Below are positions 42,027-51,737 of a stretch of 64,000 nucleotides of DNA, piece by piece. The first letter of the stretch is position 1; every line of letters starts with the position of its first letter. Origin of the DNA: Roseibium polysiphoniae (GTDB lineage Bacteria; Pseudomonadota; Alphaproteobacteria; Rhizobiales; Stappiaceae); NCBI RefSeq assembly GCF_014842925.1, contig NZ_JACYXJ010000008.1:1-64000 (forward strand), read 5' to 3'. Both the position numbers and the translations under genes were made by a program. The notes under the pieces are model-generated. The model saw nothing but the letters and a program-made list of their open reading frames with translations. It was not told where the DNA came from and searched no databases.

Positions 42027-44990
42027 ATGACCAAAAACGCCTCAGGAAGCCGCTCCGGCGCCACAGCATTTGACCCGACCCGGGTTATATCCGTGCGCGG
42101 GGCCCGCGAGCACAATCTGAAAGGCGTCGACCTGGACCTTCCGCGGGACAAACTGATCGTCATGACCGGCCTTTCGGGATCAGGCAAATCCTCGCTCGCT
42201 TTCGATACGATCTATGCCGAGGGTCAACGGCGCTACGTCGAAAGCCTTTCGGCCTACGCCAGGCAGTTCCTCGAGATGATGCAAAAGCCGGACGTCGACC
42301 AGATCGACGGCCTGTCTCCCGCCATCTCCATCGAGCAAAAGACGACCTCGCGCAATCCACGTTCGACTGTGGGCACGGTGACCGAGATCTACGACTACAT
42401 GCGGCTGCTCTTCGCGCGCGTCGGCATCCCTTATTCGCCGGCGACAGGACTGCCAATCGAGAGCCAGACGGTGAGCCAGATGGTTGACCGGATCATGGAG
42501 CTTGAAGAAGGCACGCGGCTCTTCCTGCTGGCGCCGATCGTGCGCGGGCGCAAGGGCGAGTACCGCAAGGAACTCGCCGAGCTGATGAAGAAGGGCTTCC
42601 AGCGGGTCAAGATCGACGGCGCCTTCCACGAGATCTCCGAAGCACCTGCTCTGGACAAGAAATACAAGCACGACATTGATATAGTCGTGGACAGAATAGT
42701 CGTGCGCGATGATATCGCGGGACGTTTGGCAGACTCCATCGAAACCGCGCTTGGTTTGGCTGACGGAATCGCGATCGCCGAGTTTGCGGACAAGCCTCTG
42801 GAGGCACCCGCAAAAGGTGCTGTTTTGCAGAACCAGAACGAGACCCACGAGCGTCTGGTGTTTTCGGAAAAATTCGCCTGTCCGGTGTCCGGCTTCACAA
42901 TTGAGGAAATCGAGCCGAGGCTGTTTTCCTTCAACAACCCTTTTGGCGCCTGCCCGACTTGCGATGGGCTGGGGACGAAATTGGCGTTCGAGGCCGATTT
43001 AGTCGTGCCCGATCAATCTTTATCCCTGCGTGAGGGTGCGATCCTGCCCTGGGCGAAAACCGGCTCGACATCCCCCTATTACAATCAGACACTTGAGGCC
43101 CTTTGCCACCATTTTGATATCTCCATGGCAACGCCCTGGAGAGACCTTCCAAAGGAAGCTCAGGACGGCATTTTGTTCGGCACGGGCAAGACGAAGATCG
43201 AATTCGTCTATGATGACGGCGTGCGCAGCTACCGCGCCGCCAAGGCCTTTGAAGGTGTCATTGGCAACATCGAGCGCCGCTGGCGCGAGACGGAATCAAA
43301 CTGGGTGCGTGAGGAGCTTGCGCGGTTTCAGTCGGACCATGCCTGTCCGGCCTGTGGCGGCTACCGGCTCAAACCCGAGGCCCTGGCGGTCAAGATCGCC
43401 GACCGGCATATTGGCCAGGTAACCGAACTTTCCATCCGTGATGCAGCGCTCTGGTTCAATGAGCTGCCGGAAAAGTTAAGTCAAAAACAGGAAGAAATCG
43501 CCGGGCGGATCCTCAAGGAAATCCGCGACAGGCTGAAATTCCTCAATGATGTCGGGCTGGAATATCTGAGCATGTCCCGCTCTTCCGGCACGCTTTCAGG
43601 CGGGGAAAGTCAGCGTATTCGCCTTGCCTCCCAAATCGGCTCCGGATTGACGGGCGTTCTTTACGTTCTCGATGAGCCCTCGATCGGCCTGCACCAGCGG
43701 GACAATGCAAGACTGATCGAGACGCTCAAACATCTCAGAGACCTCGGCAACACGGTCATTGTCGTGGAACATGACGAGGACGCCGTGTTGACCGCAGACT
43801 ATGTGGTGGATGTGGGCCCTGGCGCCGGCGTACACGGCGGCGAGATCATCGCGACCGGCACACCGGCTGATGTCATGGCCAATCCCAAGTCCCTGACCGG
43901 GCAGTATCTGTCCGGCGCCAAGATCATCCCGCAGCCGGACGAGCGACGGAAGATCAACAAGAAGCGCAAGCTGTCCGTGGTGGGTGCAAGGGGAAACAAT
44001 CTCAAGGATGTGAGCGTTGATGTGCCGCTTGGCACTTTCACCTGTGTCACCGGTGTTTCCGGCGGCGGCAAATCGACGTTCCTGATTGATACGCTGTTCA
44101 AGTCGGCCGCGCGGCGTCTGAACGGTGCGCGCGAAAACCCTGCGCCACACGACCGGATCGACGGGCTGGAACATATGGACAAGGTCATCGACATTGACCA
44201 GTCCCCGATCGGGCGAACACCCCGCTCGAACCCGGCAACCTATACGGGCGCCTTCACCCCGATCCGTGAATGGTTTGCGGGCATGCCGGAGGCCAAGGCG
44301 CGCGGCTATCAGCCTGGACGGTTCTCCTTCAACGTGAAGGGTGGACGCTGCGAGGCCTGTCAGGGCGACGGCGTCATCAAGATCGAGATGCACTTCCTGC
44401 CAGACGTCTACGTGACGTGTGACGTCTGCAAGGGAAAGCGCTACAATCGCGAGACCCTTGAGGTCCAGTTCAAGGGCAAGTCGATTGCCGATGTGCTCGA
44501 CATGACGGTTGAGGAAGCCGCCGGCTTTTTCTCGGCAGTCCCCTCTGTTCGCGACAAGATGGAAACCCTTGCGCGGGTCGGCCTCGGCTATATCAAGGTC
44601 GGACAGCAGGCAACGACGCTTTCCGGCGGTGAAGCGCAGCGGGTAAAGCTGGCGAAAGAGCTGTCACGGCGATCGACCGGACGCACCCTTTATATTCTGG
44701 ATGAGCCGACCACAGGTCTTCATTTCCACGATGTGGCAAAGCTGCTGGATGTTCTCCATGAGCTGGTTGACCAGGGCAACAGCGTTCTGGTCATCGAGCA
44801 CAATCTGGAGGTGATCAAGACAGCCGACTGGATCATCGACCTTGGCCCGGAGGGCGGGGATGGCGGCGGAACGATTGTCGCCACCGGCCGGCCGGAGGAT
44901 GTCGCGCGCGTCGAAGCCAGCTACACAGGCAAGTTCCTTGCGGAGCTTCTCGACCGTCGGCCGCTAAAAGCCACCGATGCAGCCGAGTAA
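42027..44990 (+). CDS. uvrA: Excinuclease ABC subunit A
   Basis: A 987-aa damage-recognition ATPase of nucleotide excision repair that loads UvrB. Two ABC modules are present: Walker [15 protein letters not shown] (about residue 50) and [14 protein letters not shown] (about 680), signatures [12 protein letters not shown] and [12 protein letters not shown], and Walker [14 protein letters not shown] and [13 protein letters not shown]. Zinc-binding cysteine pairs appear in [16 protein letters not shown] and CEACQGDG...CDVCKG. Length fits the alphaproteobacterial form. The ATG at 42027 follows GGGACGTTTACCGC; an SOS box is upstream. Confidence 0.97.
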   Translation: MTKNASGSRSGATAFDPTRVISVRGAREHNLKGVDLDLPRDKLIVMTGLSGSGKSSLAFDTIYAEGQRRYVESLSAYARQFLEMMQKPDVDQIDGLSPAISIEQKTTSRNPRSTVGTVTEIYDYMRLLFARVGIPYSPATGLPIESQTVSQMVDRIMELEEGTRLFLLAPIVRGRKGEYRKELAELMKKGFQRVKIDGAFHEISEAPALDKKYKHDIDIVVDRIVVRDDIAGRLADSIETALGLADGIAIAEFADKPLEAPAKGAVLQNQNETHERLVFSEKFACPVSGFTIEEIEPRLFSFNNPFGACPTCDGLGTKLAFEADLVVPDQSLSLREGAILPWAKTGSTSPYYNQTLEALCHHFDISMATPWRDLPKEAQDGILFGTGKTKIEFVYDDGVRSYRAAKAFEGVIGNIERRWRETESNWVREELARFQSDHACPACGGYRLKPEALAVKIADRHIGQVTELSIRDAALWFNELPEKLSQKQEEIAGRILKEIRDRLKFLNDVGLEYLSMSRSSGTLSGGESQRIRLASQIGSGLTGVLYVLDEPSIGLHQRDNARLIETLKHLRDLGNTVIVVEHDEDAVLTADYVVDVGPGAGVHGGEIIATGTPADVMANPKSLTGQYLSGAKIIPQPDERRKINKKRKLSVVGARGNNLKDVSVDVPLGTFTCVTGVSGGGKSTFLIDTLFKSAARRLNGARENPAPHDRIDGLEHMDKVIDIDQSPIGRTPRSNPATYTGAFTPIREWFAGMPEAKARGYQPGRFSFNVKGGRCEACQGDGVIKIEMHFLPDVYVTCDVCKGKRYNRETLEVQFKGKSIADVLDMTVEEAAGFFSAVPSVRDKMETLARVGLGYIKVGQQATTLSGGEAQRVKLAKELSRRSTGRTLYILDEPTTGLHFHDVAKLLDVLHELVDQGNSVLVIEHNLEVIKTADWIIDLGPEGGDGGGTIVATGRPEDVARVEASYTGKFLAELLDRRPLKATDAAE

Positions 44991-45088
44991 TATCGCAATG
45001 CAGCAATTTGCGGTAGATACCTGTTTCTATTGCAAAATATTTGTTCAATTGCGCATTTTTGTGACAGTCTTATGTTGCATTGCACTGA

Positions 45089-45107
45089 GCGCATGACAGT
45101 CATGCGC
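45089..45107. repeat. Perfect 19-base palindrome between uvrA and the first DUF1127 gene
   Basis: GCGCATGA-CAG-TCATGCGC, eight-base arms, 99 bases after the uvrA stop. A T-rich tail follows after a TATTTGCGC interval (TTCTTTTATTT), so it may be a weak uvrA terminator or an operator for the following small gene. Confidence 0.4.
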
Positions 45108-45211
45108 TATTTGCGCTTCTTTTATTTCGACCCTCGAATTATATCTTCTTCATCAGATTGATGACGCGGCGCACAAATAAATGTTGCGACGCCGTATAAA
45201 GGATCAGTAAG

Positions 45212-45361
45212 ATGTTGGACAACGTCGCTCGCAAGTACAGCAGCTGGGTCAAGTACCGTCGCACCGTCGATGAGCTTTCTCGCCTGTCACAGCGCGAACT
45301 GCGTGACCTTGGCATCAACCGCAACGAGATCAAATTCGTAGCGCGCCGTAACGCAGTCTAA
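45212..45361 (+). CDS. Small DUF1127 protein, copy 1
   Basis: A 49-aa basic protein (MLDNVARKYSSWVKYRRTVD, ending with a run of Arg) of the DUF1127/YjiS family, with the family core DELSRLSQRELRDLGINR. AAGGATCAG precedes the ATG. In Rhodobacter sphaeroides the DUF1127 protein CcaF1 is an RNA-binding small protein co-transcribed with the CcsR stress RNAs; here too a CCUCCUCCC-hairpin locus starts ten bases after the stop. It is therefore probably a regulatory RNA-binding protein. A paralogue with the same start and length lies at 45832-45981. Confidence 0.88.
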   Translation: MLDNVARKYSSWVKYRRTVDELSRLSQRELRDLGINRNEIKFVARRNAV

Positions 45362-45370
45362 TAGAGATCG

Positions 45371-45497
45371 CGTCCCCAAGAGCCACCTCCTCCCAGGCTC
45401 CGGGACGTGTGACACCGGCGGGGCACCCTCCTCCCAGTCTCGCCAAGTCAAAACGTCGCCCACCAGCACCTCCTCCCGCTGGTGGGCGTTCGTTTTT
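45371..45497 (+). ncRNA. CcsR/cuckoo-type sRNA locus 1, three anti-Shine-Dalgarno hairpins
   Basis: Three stem-loops in a row show CCTCCTCCC in their loops. First (45371-45407): CGTCCC/GGGACG outside GAGCC/GGCTC, loop ACCTCCTCCCA. Second (45411-45449): GGCG/CGCC, with GAC/GTC outside, loop containing CCTCCTCCCA. Third (45458-45487): ten perfect pairs GCCCACCAGC/GCTGGTGGGC, loop ACCTCCTCCC, then TTTTTC, so it also ends the transcript. The loops copy the 3' end of 16S rRNA and would pair with Shine-Dalgarno sequences. Probably cut from the DUF1127 mRNA. Confidence 0.85.
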
Positions 45498-45831
45498 CTA
45501 GGCCTCAGTTTCAATATTCAGCACTGAACCGATATCTCTTCGCAGTATTCGCGCAAATTCGAGACCGCCGCCTTGATTAAGGTTTGGCGGTATTTTTATG
45601 TCCGGACGCCTGTTGCTTTCACACCTGGATCTATTTTCACGTTCGGTATCCGGATTTTTATCTATGGCTCAAACATTAATACAATCGATGACCTGCGTTG
45701 GACGCAGAACAGATTTGCGTTTTGGCCTCTACCGCAATGCATCATGCTGGCCTATCTACCCCTCATAAGATTTGAACGGGCCAGACGCCGATCCGCGGAG
45801 CCATGGCCATAAAGATAGAAAGGCCACTTCG
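45498..45831. other. Gap between the two DUF1127/sRNA loci
   Basis: A 334-base AT-richer stretch that must hold the promoter of the second locus. A 79-codon frame at 45573-45812 has no protein character and is rejected. No heat-shock sigma (RpoH) promoter could be fixed with confidence. Confidence 0.35.
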
Positions 45832-45981
45832 ATGCTCGATACCGTTGTTCGCAAATACCAAAACTGGAAGCGTTTCCGGACCACCTATGATGAGCTGTCC
45901 CAGCTCTCCAACCGTGAACTCAATGACCTCGGCATTAGCCGTGCAGACATTGCCCGTCACGCGCGCGGTTCCATGCGCTAA
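45832..45981 (+). CDS. Small DUF1127 protein, copy 2
   Basis: A 49-aa paralogue (MLDTVVRKYQNWKRFRTTYD, core DELSQLSNRELNDLGISRAD) of the gene at 45212. The ATG at 45832 follows GAAAGG and matches copy 1 residue for residue in length; the longer frame from 45772 is not supported. A second CCTCCC-hairpin locus starts nine bases after its stop, so gene and RNA were duplicated together. Confidence 0.88.
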   Translation: MLDTVVRKYQNWKRFRTTYDELSQLSNRELNDLGISRADIARHARGSMR

Positions 45982-45990
45982 AGACTCCCG

Positions 45991-46085
45991 TCGGTTCCGA
46001 TCCTCCCACGGAACCGATTGGTGCGCTCCGCTTGCAGCGCGGAGCAGAACAACGCCTGCCGGATCCTCCCACCGGCAGGCGTTTT
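45991..46085 (+). ncRNA. CcsR/cuckoo-type sRNA locus 2
   Basis: Three hairpins: TCGGTTCC/GGAACCGA (45991-46017) with loop GATCCTCCCAC; GCTCCGC/GCGGAGC (46025-46045) with loop TTGCAGC, which has no anti-Shine-Dalgarno motif; and AACGCCTGCCGG/CCGGCAGGCGTT (46051-46083), twelve perfect pairs with loop ATCCTCCCA followed by a short T run. The two outer loops carry CCTCCC, one CCT shorter than locus 1. Same layout as locus 1, therefore probably a diverged duplicate. Confidence 0.78.
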
Positions 46086-46115
46086 CTATTTAAGACCCTC
46101 AGTTGGCCTTGAGCC

Positions 46116-46748
46116 TCAGCCTGAACGCTGCGACATCCAGACGGAGAGTTCGGAAATTCTTGGCGGCTTTCCATTCGAATCGGGCCAGGAATCAACCGCG
46201 TAGACCTTGCCGCTTTTCTTTTCCCGAACGGTCGCTGTCGCATGCGGGTATCTGCCGTCCAGGAAAAAGCCCCGAGCAACTGGCGAACTCACCGTATGAT
46301 GCTTGATATAGCCGTGCCGTTGCGCGACCAGCAGCAATGAGTTCGTGTTCGTCGATTCGTCGATACAATCCATCTGCCCACGGACGCCAGCATTTTGCAT
46401 GTCAAGCCCGCCCACATCCTTGGCGGACCCAACCGTGCCGGCAACCCGCCGTTCCTGCCACTGCACCGCCTTTGCAATCGCCTTGCGTTCGCCTGCCGGT
46501 GACCGACGTCCTGATGCCAGGATAGAGCGCAAACGGGAAAGGTCCCGGGCCGAGAAATCGACCGGTGTCTTATAGGCGCAGCCAAAGCCATGGCAGACGT
46601 AGATGCGATTTGCCTTGGGTGCGAGGCCTTTGCTGCCATCATACCAGCCATTGGCGTCACCGTTGGCCTGCCCCGCGCAGCCTGCGAGCATCAGCCCGAG
46701 ACACAGAAGCGCTGGCGCGATCCAAAATCTGCTGGAAAATATACGCAT
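46116..46748 (-). CDS. Lipoprotein with possible Cys-His-Asp hydrolase domain
   Basis: A 210-aa secreted lipoprotein: signal helix FWIAPALLCLGLM and lipobox LAGC with the lipidated Cys at 24. The ATG at 46748 follows GGGGGAAAACTGG; the frame from 46931 is spurious. The C-terminal half shows MDCIDES (C128), YPHATATV (H169) and YAVDSW (D186) in the order and spacing of transglutaminase-like/papain-fold enzymes. I infer a periplasmic peptidase, amidase or transglutaminase-like role, not proven. Two Cys (52, 57) may form a disulfide. It stands alone next to the second sRNA locus and is divergent from trmFO. Confidence 0.7.
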   Translation of the reverse strand: MRIFSSRFWIAPALLCLGLMLAGCAGQANGDANGWYDGSKGLAPKANRIYVCHGFGCAYKTPVDFSARDLSRLRSILASGRRSPAGERKAIAKAVQWQERRVAGTVGSAKDVGGLDMQNAGVRGQMDCIDESTNTNSLLLVAQRHGYIKHHTVSSPVARGFFLDGRYPHATATVREKKSGKVYAVDSWPDSNGKPPRISELSVWMSQRSG

Positions 46749-46952
46749 CCAGTTTTCCCCCGGCCCTCGCCGCTCTGCGCCCCGTCGCGCATACGGTCCA
46801 TTCCCTTTGGTCATTTTGCACGATGGCATTGCCGCAGGCGAGCCAAGACTGTAATCAGGGCCATGAAAAAGCGCCGGCGAAGGCCGTTTCAAGCCTTGCT
46901 GACATGAGCAAGCTCGAAACCCCGCGGCCAATTACTCCCGAAGGACGAAAGA

Positions 46953-48368
46953 ATGAACCCCATCCATGTGATAGGCGGCGGCCTCGCCGGTTCGGAAGCA
47001 GCCTGGCAAGTCGCGCGCCAGGGCATCCCGGTCGTGATCCACGAGATGCGACCCGTGCGCAAGACCGATGCGCACCAGGGAGAAGGTCTGGCAGAACTCG
47101 TCTGCTCCAATTCCTTCCGCTCTGACGACAGCGAGCAAAACGCTGTCGGCCTGCTTCATCACGAGTTGCGCAGGTCTGGCTCCCTGATCATGTCCTGCGC
47201 CGACGCGAACCAGGTTCCTGCAGGCAGCGCACTTGCGGTTGACCGCAATGGCTTTTCAGATGCTGTCACCAAGGCGCTGGAAGACCACCCCCTGATCACG
47301 GTCACACGCGAAGAGATCTCTGGCCTGCCCCCGGAAGATTGGGACAGTGTCATCGTCGCAACCGGCCCGCTCACCTCTCCAGCCCTGTCAGAAGCCGTGC
47401 TCGAGCGGTGCGGTGAAGATGCCCTGGCGTTCTTTGATGCCATCGCGCCGATCGTTCACTTCGAAAGCGTCGACCTGTCCAAGGCCTGGTTCCAATCCCG
47501 TTACGACAAGGTTGGACCAGGAGGCACCGGCAAGGATTATCTCAACTGTCCCATGGACAAGGAACAGTACGATGCCTTTATCGATGCGTTGATCGAAGGC
47601 GACACGACCGATTTCAAGGAATGGGAAGAAAACACGCCTTATTTCGACGGCTGTCTGCCGATCGAGGTGATGGCCGCGCGTGGCCGGGAAACACTGCGCC
47701 ATGGCCCCATGAAGCCAATGGGCCTGACCAATGCACATAACCCTGATGTCAAAGCCTATGCTGTGGTTCAGCTTCGCCAGGACAATGCGCTCGGCACGCT
47801 CTACAACATGGTCGGTTTCCAGACCAAGCTGAAGTACGGCGCGCAGGGAGACATCTTCAAGATGATTCCCGGCCTAGAGAATGCCCAGTTTGCCCGCCTC
47901 GGCGGCCTGCACAGGAACACATTCCTGAACTCGCCGAAGGTTCTCGACGGCAGCCTGCGGCTTAAAGCTGAGCCGCGTTTGCGCTTCGCCGGACAAATCA
48001 CCGGCTGCGAGGGCTATGTGGAATCGGCCAGCGTCGGATGCATGACCGGTCTGTTCGCTGCAAAAGAACGGCTCGGACAATCCTTCGAGAGCCCGCCGGA
48101 GACAACCGCCATGGGCGCTCTTCTTGGTCATATCACCGGGGGCCATATTGCCCGTGAGACGGAGCAAGGCTCGCCGCGGTCATTCCAGCCGATGAATGTC
48201 AATTTCGGCCTGTTTCCGCCGATCGAAGCTCCCAAAACCGATGCAGATGGCAAACGGCTGAAGGGCAAGGACAAGACACGCGCCAAGAAAGGCGCGATGA
48301 CCCAGCGCGCGAAGCAGGATTTCGAAGGCTGGATTTTGGCATTCGAACCGCCGCAGGCTGCGGAATAA
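46953..48368 (+). CDS. trmFO: Folate/FAD-dependent tRNA (uracil-54-C5)-methyltransferase
   Basis: A 471-aa enzyme that makes ribothymidine at tRNA position 54 with methylene-tetrahydrofolate and FADH2. FAD motif [14 protein letters not shown] (about residues 5-18), the catalytic-Cys segment [13 protein letters not shown] (about 49-61), and [14 protein letters not shown] (about 198) are TrmFO marks, as is [10 protein letters not shown]. The Lys-rich tail ([20 protein letters not shown]) is normal for the alphaproteobacterial form. The ATG at 46953 follows CGAAGGACGAAAGA. Confidence 0.96.
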   Translation: MNPIHVIGGGLAGSEAAWQVARQGIPVVIHEMRPVRKTDAHQGEGLAELVCSNSFRSDDSEQNAVGLLHHELRRSGSLIMSCADANQVPAGSALAVDRNGFSDAVTKALEDHPLITVTREEISGLPPEDWDSVIVATGPLTSPALSEAVLERCGEDALAFFDAIAPIVHFESVDLSKAWFQSRYDKVGPGGTGKDYLNCPMDKEQYDAFIDALIEGDTTDFKEWEENTPYFDGCLPIEVMAARGRETLRHGPMKPMGLTNAHNPDVKAYAVVQLRQDNALGTLYNMVGFQTKLKYGAQGDIFKMIPGLENAQFARLGGLHRNTFLNSPKVLDGSLRLKAEPRLRFAGQITGCEGYVESASVGCMTGLFAAKERLGQSFESPPETTAMGALLGHITGGHIARETEQGSPRSFQPMNVNFGLFPPIEAPKTDADGKRLKGKDKTRAKKGAMTQRAKQDFEGWILAFEPPQAAE

Positions 48369-48416
48369 GTCAAACAAGCTTGATCGGGTCTCTTTCCTGT
48401 TGAATTGGTTTTGATC

Positions 48417-50342
48417 CTAAGCAGCTGTTTGACGATCTCCCGTAGCTGTATCCTGTTGCCGCTTTGGCGAAGCAGGTGGCCAAGACACCTCCTGCTCGCC
48501 ATCCTGCGCCAGATAGGTCGTCGAAGAAGGAAACGCGAAATCTGCGCCACAACTGTGCACGATCTCCATGAACTTGAGCAGCATGCTTTCTTGCGTTGCT
48601 AAGAACGCATTCCTGTCGCTCGTTTTGATATAGGCGTAGATTTCAACATCGAGCGTATAGGCGGCCATGCCAACAAAATGTACACGCAAAGGCGCTTCGG
48701 CAACCATCTCGTGCGCTTCCAAATAGCTGCGTATCGCTTCAATGATCTGAGAGATCTGACTTTCAGATGTCTCATAACGAAGTCCGAGCGTGTGGCGCAG
48801 TAGAAATTGATCCCGACGGCTGTAATTGATGATCTTGCGCTTGGCCAGGTCCGCATTTGAGATCGTAATTATCGTACGATCCAGCGCCCGAATACGCGTT
48901 GAGCGTATCCCAATCGCCTCAACAGTTCCGGACAGGTCGTCGAATTCACAAAATTCTCCCACCCGCACCATTTTGTCAGCATACAGAATAATGCCGCCAA
49001 TCAGATTTTCCAAAGTAGGCTGGGCTGCGAGTGCAACAGCCAGACCACCAACGCCCAAGCCAGCGATCACTCCATAAACAGGTATGCCAATACGGGTCGC
49101 CCCATATCCGGTGATGATCAAGGCAGCCGCAAGTCCCAACAGCCTCAAAGCCGTCAACAGAAGACTGGAATCCATAGGTTGGCCGACACCCACCGGAGTA
49201 CGAATGATCCAGACGCTGGCGAGGTCGATTATGCGATAAACCAGCCACCCGAGACAGGTCCAGACAAGAGCCGTCGAGATGGCTCCCACCGCAACCATCG
49301 TGTTACCCGTGATATTGACCTGATCCTCGATCAAATATCGATAGGCCAGGATCGTTCCAATGATCAGAATCGGCAACTGAAGAGAGCGAAGGCGACGACG
49401 CGATTCCAGAACAGGAACTGCGCGCATCCGGCCCCAACGGGACAGAAAGACAGGTAGCGAGACAGCAATAACCGTCAGCAGTACCAATGCAATCCACTGC
49501 CAATAGGCCTGGGATAAGATATGACGACCGAGCCACGACGGGCCTGCGCTAATCATATTGTACCATTTGGGCGCAACCAGATTACCGGGCGTGTAGATAT
49601 AATAGGCGTAAAGATCGTCACCATTGTCAGTGCGTGGCGCAAAAGCCTTGATCAATTCATAATCTTCGGGAATCTGCGCGACGGACTCTCGAGTCATCAA
49701 AAACCGGCTTCCTGCCCCCGGAACTCTAGTCCGCTCAAAGACAAGATCAGTCCCGGGAATTGTCCAACGCTCAGGCAACTCGGCAATAGCCTTGGAATTC
49801 AGAAACGATCCCGCGGCAGCTCCCGGAACATCCTCTATGTTCGGAAGATAGATCCGATCGAGTATCTCTTGAAACTGTAGTACGATTTCGAGGCTAGCAC
49901 GATCTCGCGCAGTCTCGGGAATACCCGACAGATCAAAAACACCGCTAGCTTTGTCGAGCAAAGCCCGAACCTGCTGGAGTTTCAACTCCTCAGTATCACT
50001 CAGAAAGCGCTCATTGCGTTCGTAAAATTTTATCCTCACATCACGCCAGACAGTCTCCGCCTGGTTCATAAGCAAAATAAAGCTTTCCAGACTGGCACGC
50101 GGGCTGCTGGTATCCGGCGGCGCAAGAGGGTTTTCTCGAAGATAGGTTTTGAGATCGAAAGTTGTCTCGAGAACGATTTCATCATCGGTTGATTGATCGT
50201 CTTGGTCGTCTTTCGCGGCCGTCTCCTGGGCAAAAGCCAGATTGTCCGACTGCCAAGGAAACCATCCCGTCAGGAGGATTCCGAAAAAGAGAAATGCAGA
50301 GACTGCATTTCGAAAGCTGGAAGTGGGAGCAAGTGGACCCAT
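48417..50342 (-). CDS. MscS-family mechanosensitive channel with large periplasmic N-terminus
   Basis: A 641-aa inner-membrane protein. A signal-like helix (FLFFGILLTGWFPW) leads a roughly 230-residue helical extracytoplasmic domain, followed by about five helices. The pore helix and adjacent beta-domain are GLGVGGLAVALAAQPTLENLI and GGIILYADKMVRVGEFCEFD near residues 425-465, as in MscS/YnaI-type channels that open on osmotic downshock. The ATG at 50342 follows GAGGGTATCC; a TTG four codons earlier is less likely. Codons and spelling are visibly AT-richer than in the neighbours, and it splits trmFO from the NDUFAF6-like gene, so it may be an insertion. Confidence 0.9.
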   Translation of the reverse strand: MGPLAPTSSFRNAVSAFLFFGILLTGWFPWQSDNLAFAQETAAKDDQDDQSTDDEIVLETTFDLKTYLRENPLAPPDTSSPRASLESFILLMNQAETVWRDVRIKFYERNERFLSDTEELKLQQVRALLDKASGVFDLSGIPETARDRASLEIVLQFQEILDRIYLPNIEDVPGAAAGSFLNSKAIAELPERWTIPGTDLVFERTRVPGAGSRFLMTRESVAQIPEDYELIKAFAPRTDNGDDLYAYYIYTPGNLVAPKWYNMISAGPSWLGRHILSQAYWQWIALVLLTVIAVSLPVFLSRWGRMRAVPVLESRRRLRSLQLPILIIGTILAYRYLIEDQVNITGNTMVAVGAISTALVWTCLGWLVYRIIDLASVWIIRTPVGVGQPMDSSLLLTALRLLGLAAALIITGYGATRIGIPVYGVIAGLGVGGLAVALAAQPTLENLIGGIILYADKMVRVGEFCEFDDLSGTVEAIGIRSTRIRALDRTIITISNADLAKRKIINYSRRDQFLLRHTLGLRYETSESQISQIIEAIRSYLEAHEMVAEAPLRVHFVGMAAYTLDVEIYAYIKTSDRNAFLATQESMLLKFMEIVHSCGADFAFPSSTTYLAQDGEQEVSWPPASPKRQQDTATGDRQTAA

Positions 50343-50472
50343 GGATACCCTCAAGATTTGCGAGGAAGCTGACCACGCAGAAGACTCGAAGGTTACGCTT
50401 AACAGGAAGACCTAAAGCCAAGGTTACGGATAGTTTCCCTCCGCATCTTTCTGATCGTAATATCCTGCAAAA

Positions 50473-51324
50473 TTAGACATGAAAACGCGACTTGCGCGCG
50501 GCGCGCCAGAGCGCCCACTGGCGGCGCAGTTGCGACAGCTCGACCGGCGTTTTGAGTGGGTCGTGGCCGGGCGCTTCCATCTTTTTCAGGAAAGGTTCAA
50601 CGAGCGCCAGCGGCAGGAATGCGGGCGCAACATTGGCAGGGATTTGCGAAACCGATGCGCGGACACGGCCAAGATGATGCCGCACGTGGGACCGAAGCTC
50701 ATTAAGCGCAGCCATCAGTTCCGGTGTTGTTTCACCCTTGAATACAGCCTGCGTTTCGACGCCATGGCGCGCAAGCAGGTCCGCTGGCAGATACATCTGA
50801 CCGCGTGCGGCGTGCCAGGGCAAGGCGCGCATGAGACCACAGAGCGCATAGGCGACACCGGCATGACCGGCAATTTCCCCTGTGCCCGGGTCCGCGCCCT
50901 CGTTGAGAATGATCGCACCCAGCTGGATCAGCGCCGATGCGGTCTCGCCGCAATAGCCCTCCAGATCATTCAGGCTCGGCATCGGATCGTCATAGAGGTC
51001 GAAAACCCTCGCATCGATCATCGAGACAAGCGCGGTTTTGGGCAGCTGGTACCGTTCGACCGTCTCAGCAAGCGCCGCTGCCACGGGATTGGCGTTTGCG
51101 GCGCCGTGTTCCGTGCCTTGAAGAAAATCGCGCCACCACTGTAGCCGGACCTCGCCAGGAAGGGGATCGCTGACAAGATCGCGAACACGGGCAATCTCGG
51201 TGTTGAACGCATAAAGCGCCAAGAGCCCGGGACGCGTCGCCTCAGCCGCAAAAAGCGCCGCAAGATAGCGATCGCGATCCTGGCCATAAACCAGATCTCG
51301 CGCGTGATCGAAGTTACTGCTCAT
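50473..51324 (-). CDS. Squalene/phytoene synthase family protein, NDUFAF6-like
   Basis: A 283-aa all-alpha isoprenoid-synthase-fold protein. DLVSDPLPGEVRLQWWRD (about residues 49-66) and DLEGYCGETASALIQL (about 121-136) correspond to the two regions that hold the Asp-rich motifs in true synthases, but neither keeps a full DxxxD, so prenyl-transfer activity is doubtful. The same features mark NDUFAF6, a mitochondrial complex I assembly factor. The gene before it encodes an NDUFAF3-type protein, which strengthens the assembly-factor reading. Gap to that gene is 27 bases. Confidence 0.8.
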   Translation of the reverse strand: MSSNFDHARDLVYGQDRDRYLAALFAAEATRPGLLALYAFNTEIARVRDLVSDPLPGEVRLQWWRDFLQGTEHGAANANPVAAALAETVERYQLPKTALVSMIDARVFDLYDDPMPSLNDLEGYCGETASALIQLGAIILNEGADPGTGEIAGHAGVAYALCGLMRALPWHAARGQMYLPADLLARHGVETQAVFKGETTPELMAALNELRSHVRHHLGRVRASVSQIPANVAPAFLPLALVEPFLKKMEAPGHDPLKTPVELSQLRRQWALWRAARKSRFHV

Positions 51325-51351
51325 GGCTGTTCATATGGCGCTGGCGCCCTT

Positions 51352-51729
51352 TTAGTCCACGGCGAGAAGCGCCGCCGCAACGGCGCGCTCTTCCGACAAC
51401 ATCACGTTGAAGGTCCGGACCGCCGCGCCGGTCGACATGCTGTCGACCATCATCCCGGCATCCCGGAAGGCCTGTTTCAGATCTGCCGGCAACGGCCGAA
51501 GATCCTTACCGGTTCCAACGAGCACGACTTCGATATCTTGCTGCTCATCGAAAAACCGCTGAAAGGCAGTGATATCGAGATCTTCGAAGCCGGCCGCGTT
51601 CCACCCGTGAATTCCCGATGGAACGCAAAGAATGGATCCCAGATGAGACATCCCTGCGAAGCGGAAGCCGCCGCCGCCATAAGCGTCCAGCGGCGCCCGC
51701 CCCGGAAAATGCGCGTCCCGGATTTCCAT
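51352..51729 (-). CDS. Mth938-like (DUF498), NDUFAF3-type protein
   Basis: A 125-aa protein of the Mth938/NDUFAF3 family, with the single-domain alpha/beta fold seen in DIEVVLVGTGKDLRPLPADL (two parts, about 65-84) and MMVDSMSTGAAVRTFNVMLSEERAVAAALL (spread over 93-122). In mitochondria NDUFAF3 helps assemble the complex I Q-module. It is placed eight bases after secF and before the NDUFAF6-like gene, as in other alphaproteobacteria, where this linkage led to proposals about membrane-coupled assembly. Confidence 0.85.
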   Translation of the reverse strand: MEIRDAHFPGRAPLDAYGGGGFRFAGMSHLGSILCVPSGIHGWNAAGFEDLDITAFQRFFDEQQDIEVVLVGTGKDLRPLPADLKQAFRDAGMMVDSMSTGAAVRTFNVMLSEERAVAAALLAVD

Positions 51730-51737
51730 AACGTTTC

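Noticed and set aside
45573-45812. 79-codon plus-strand frame between the two sRNA loci
   Set aside because: Low-information composition, no ribosome site and partial overlap with the second DUF1127 leader.
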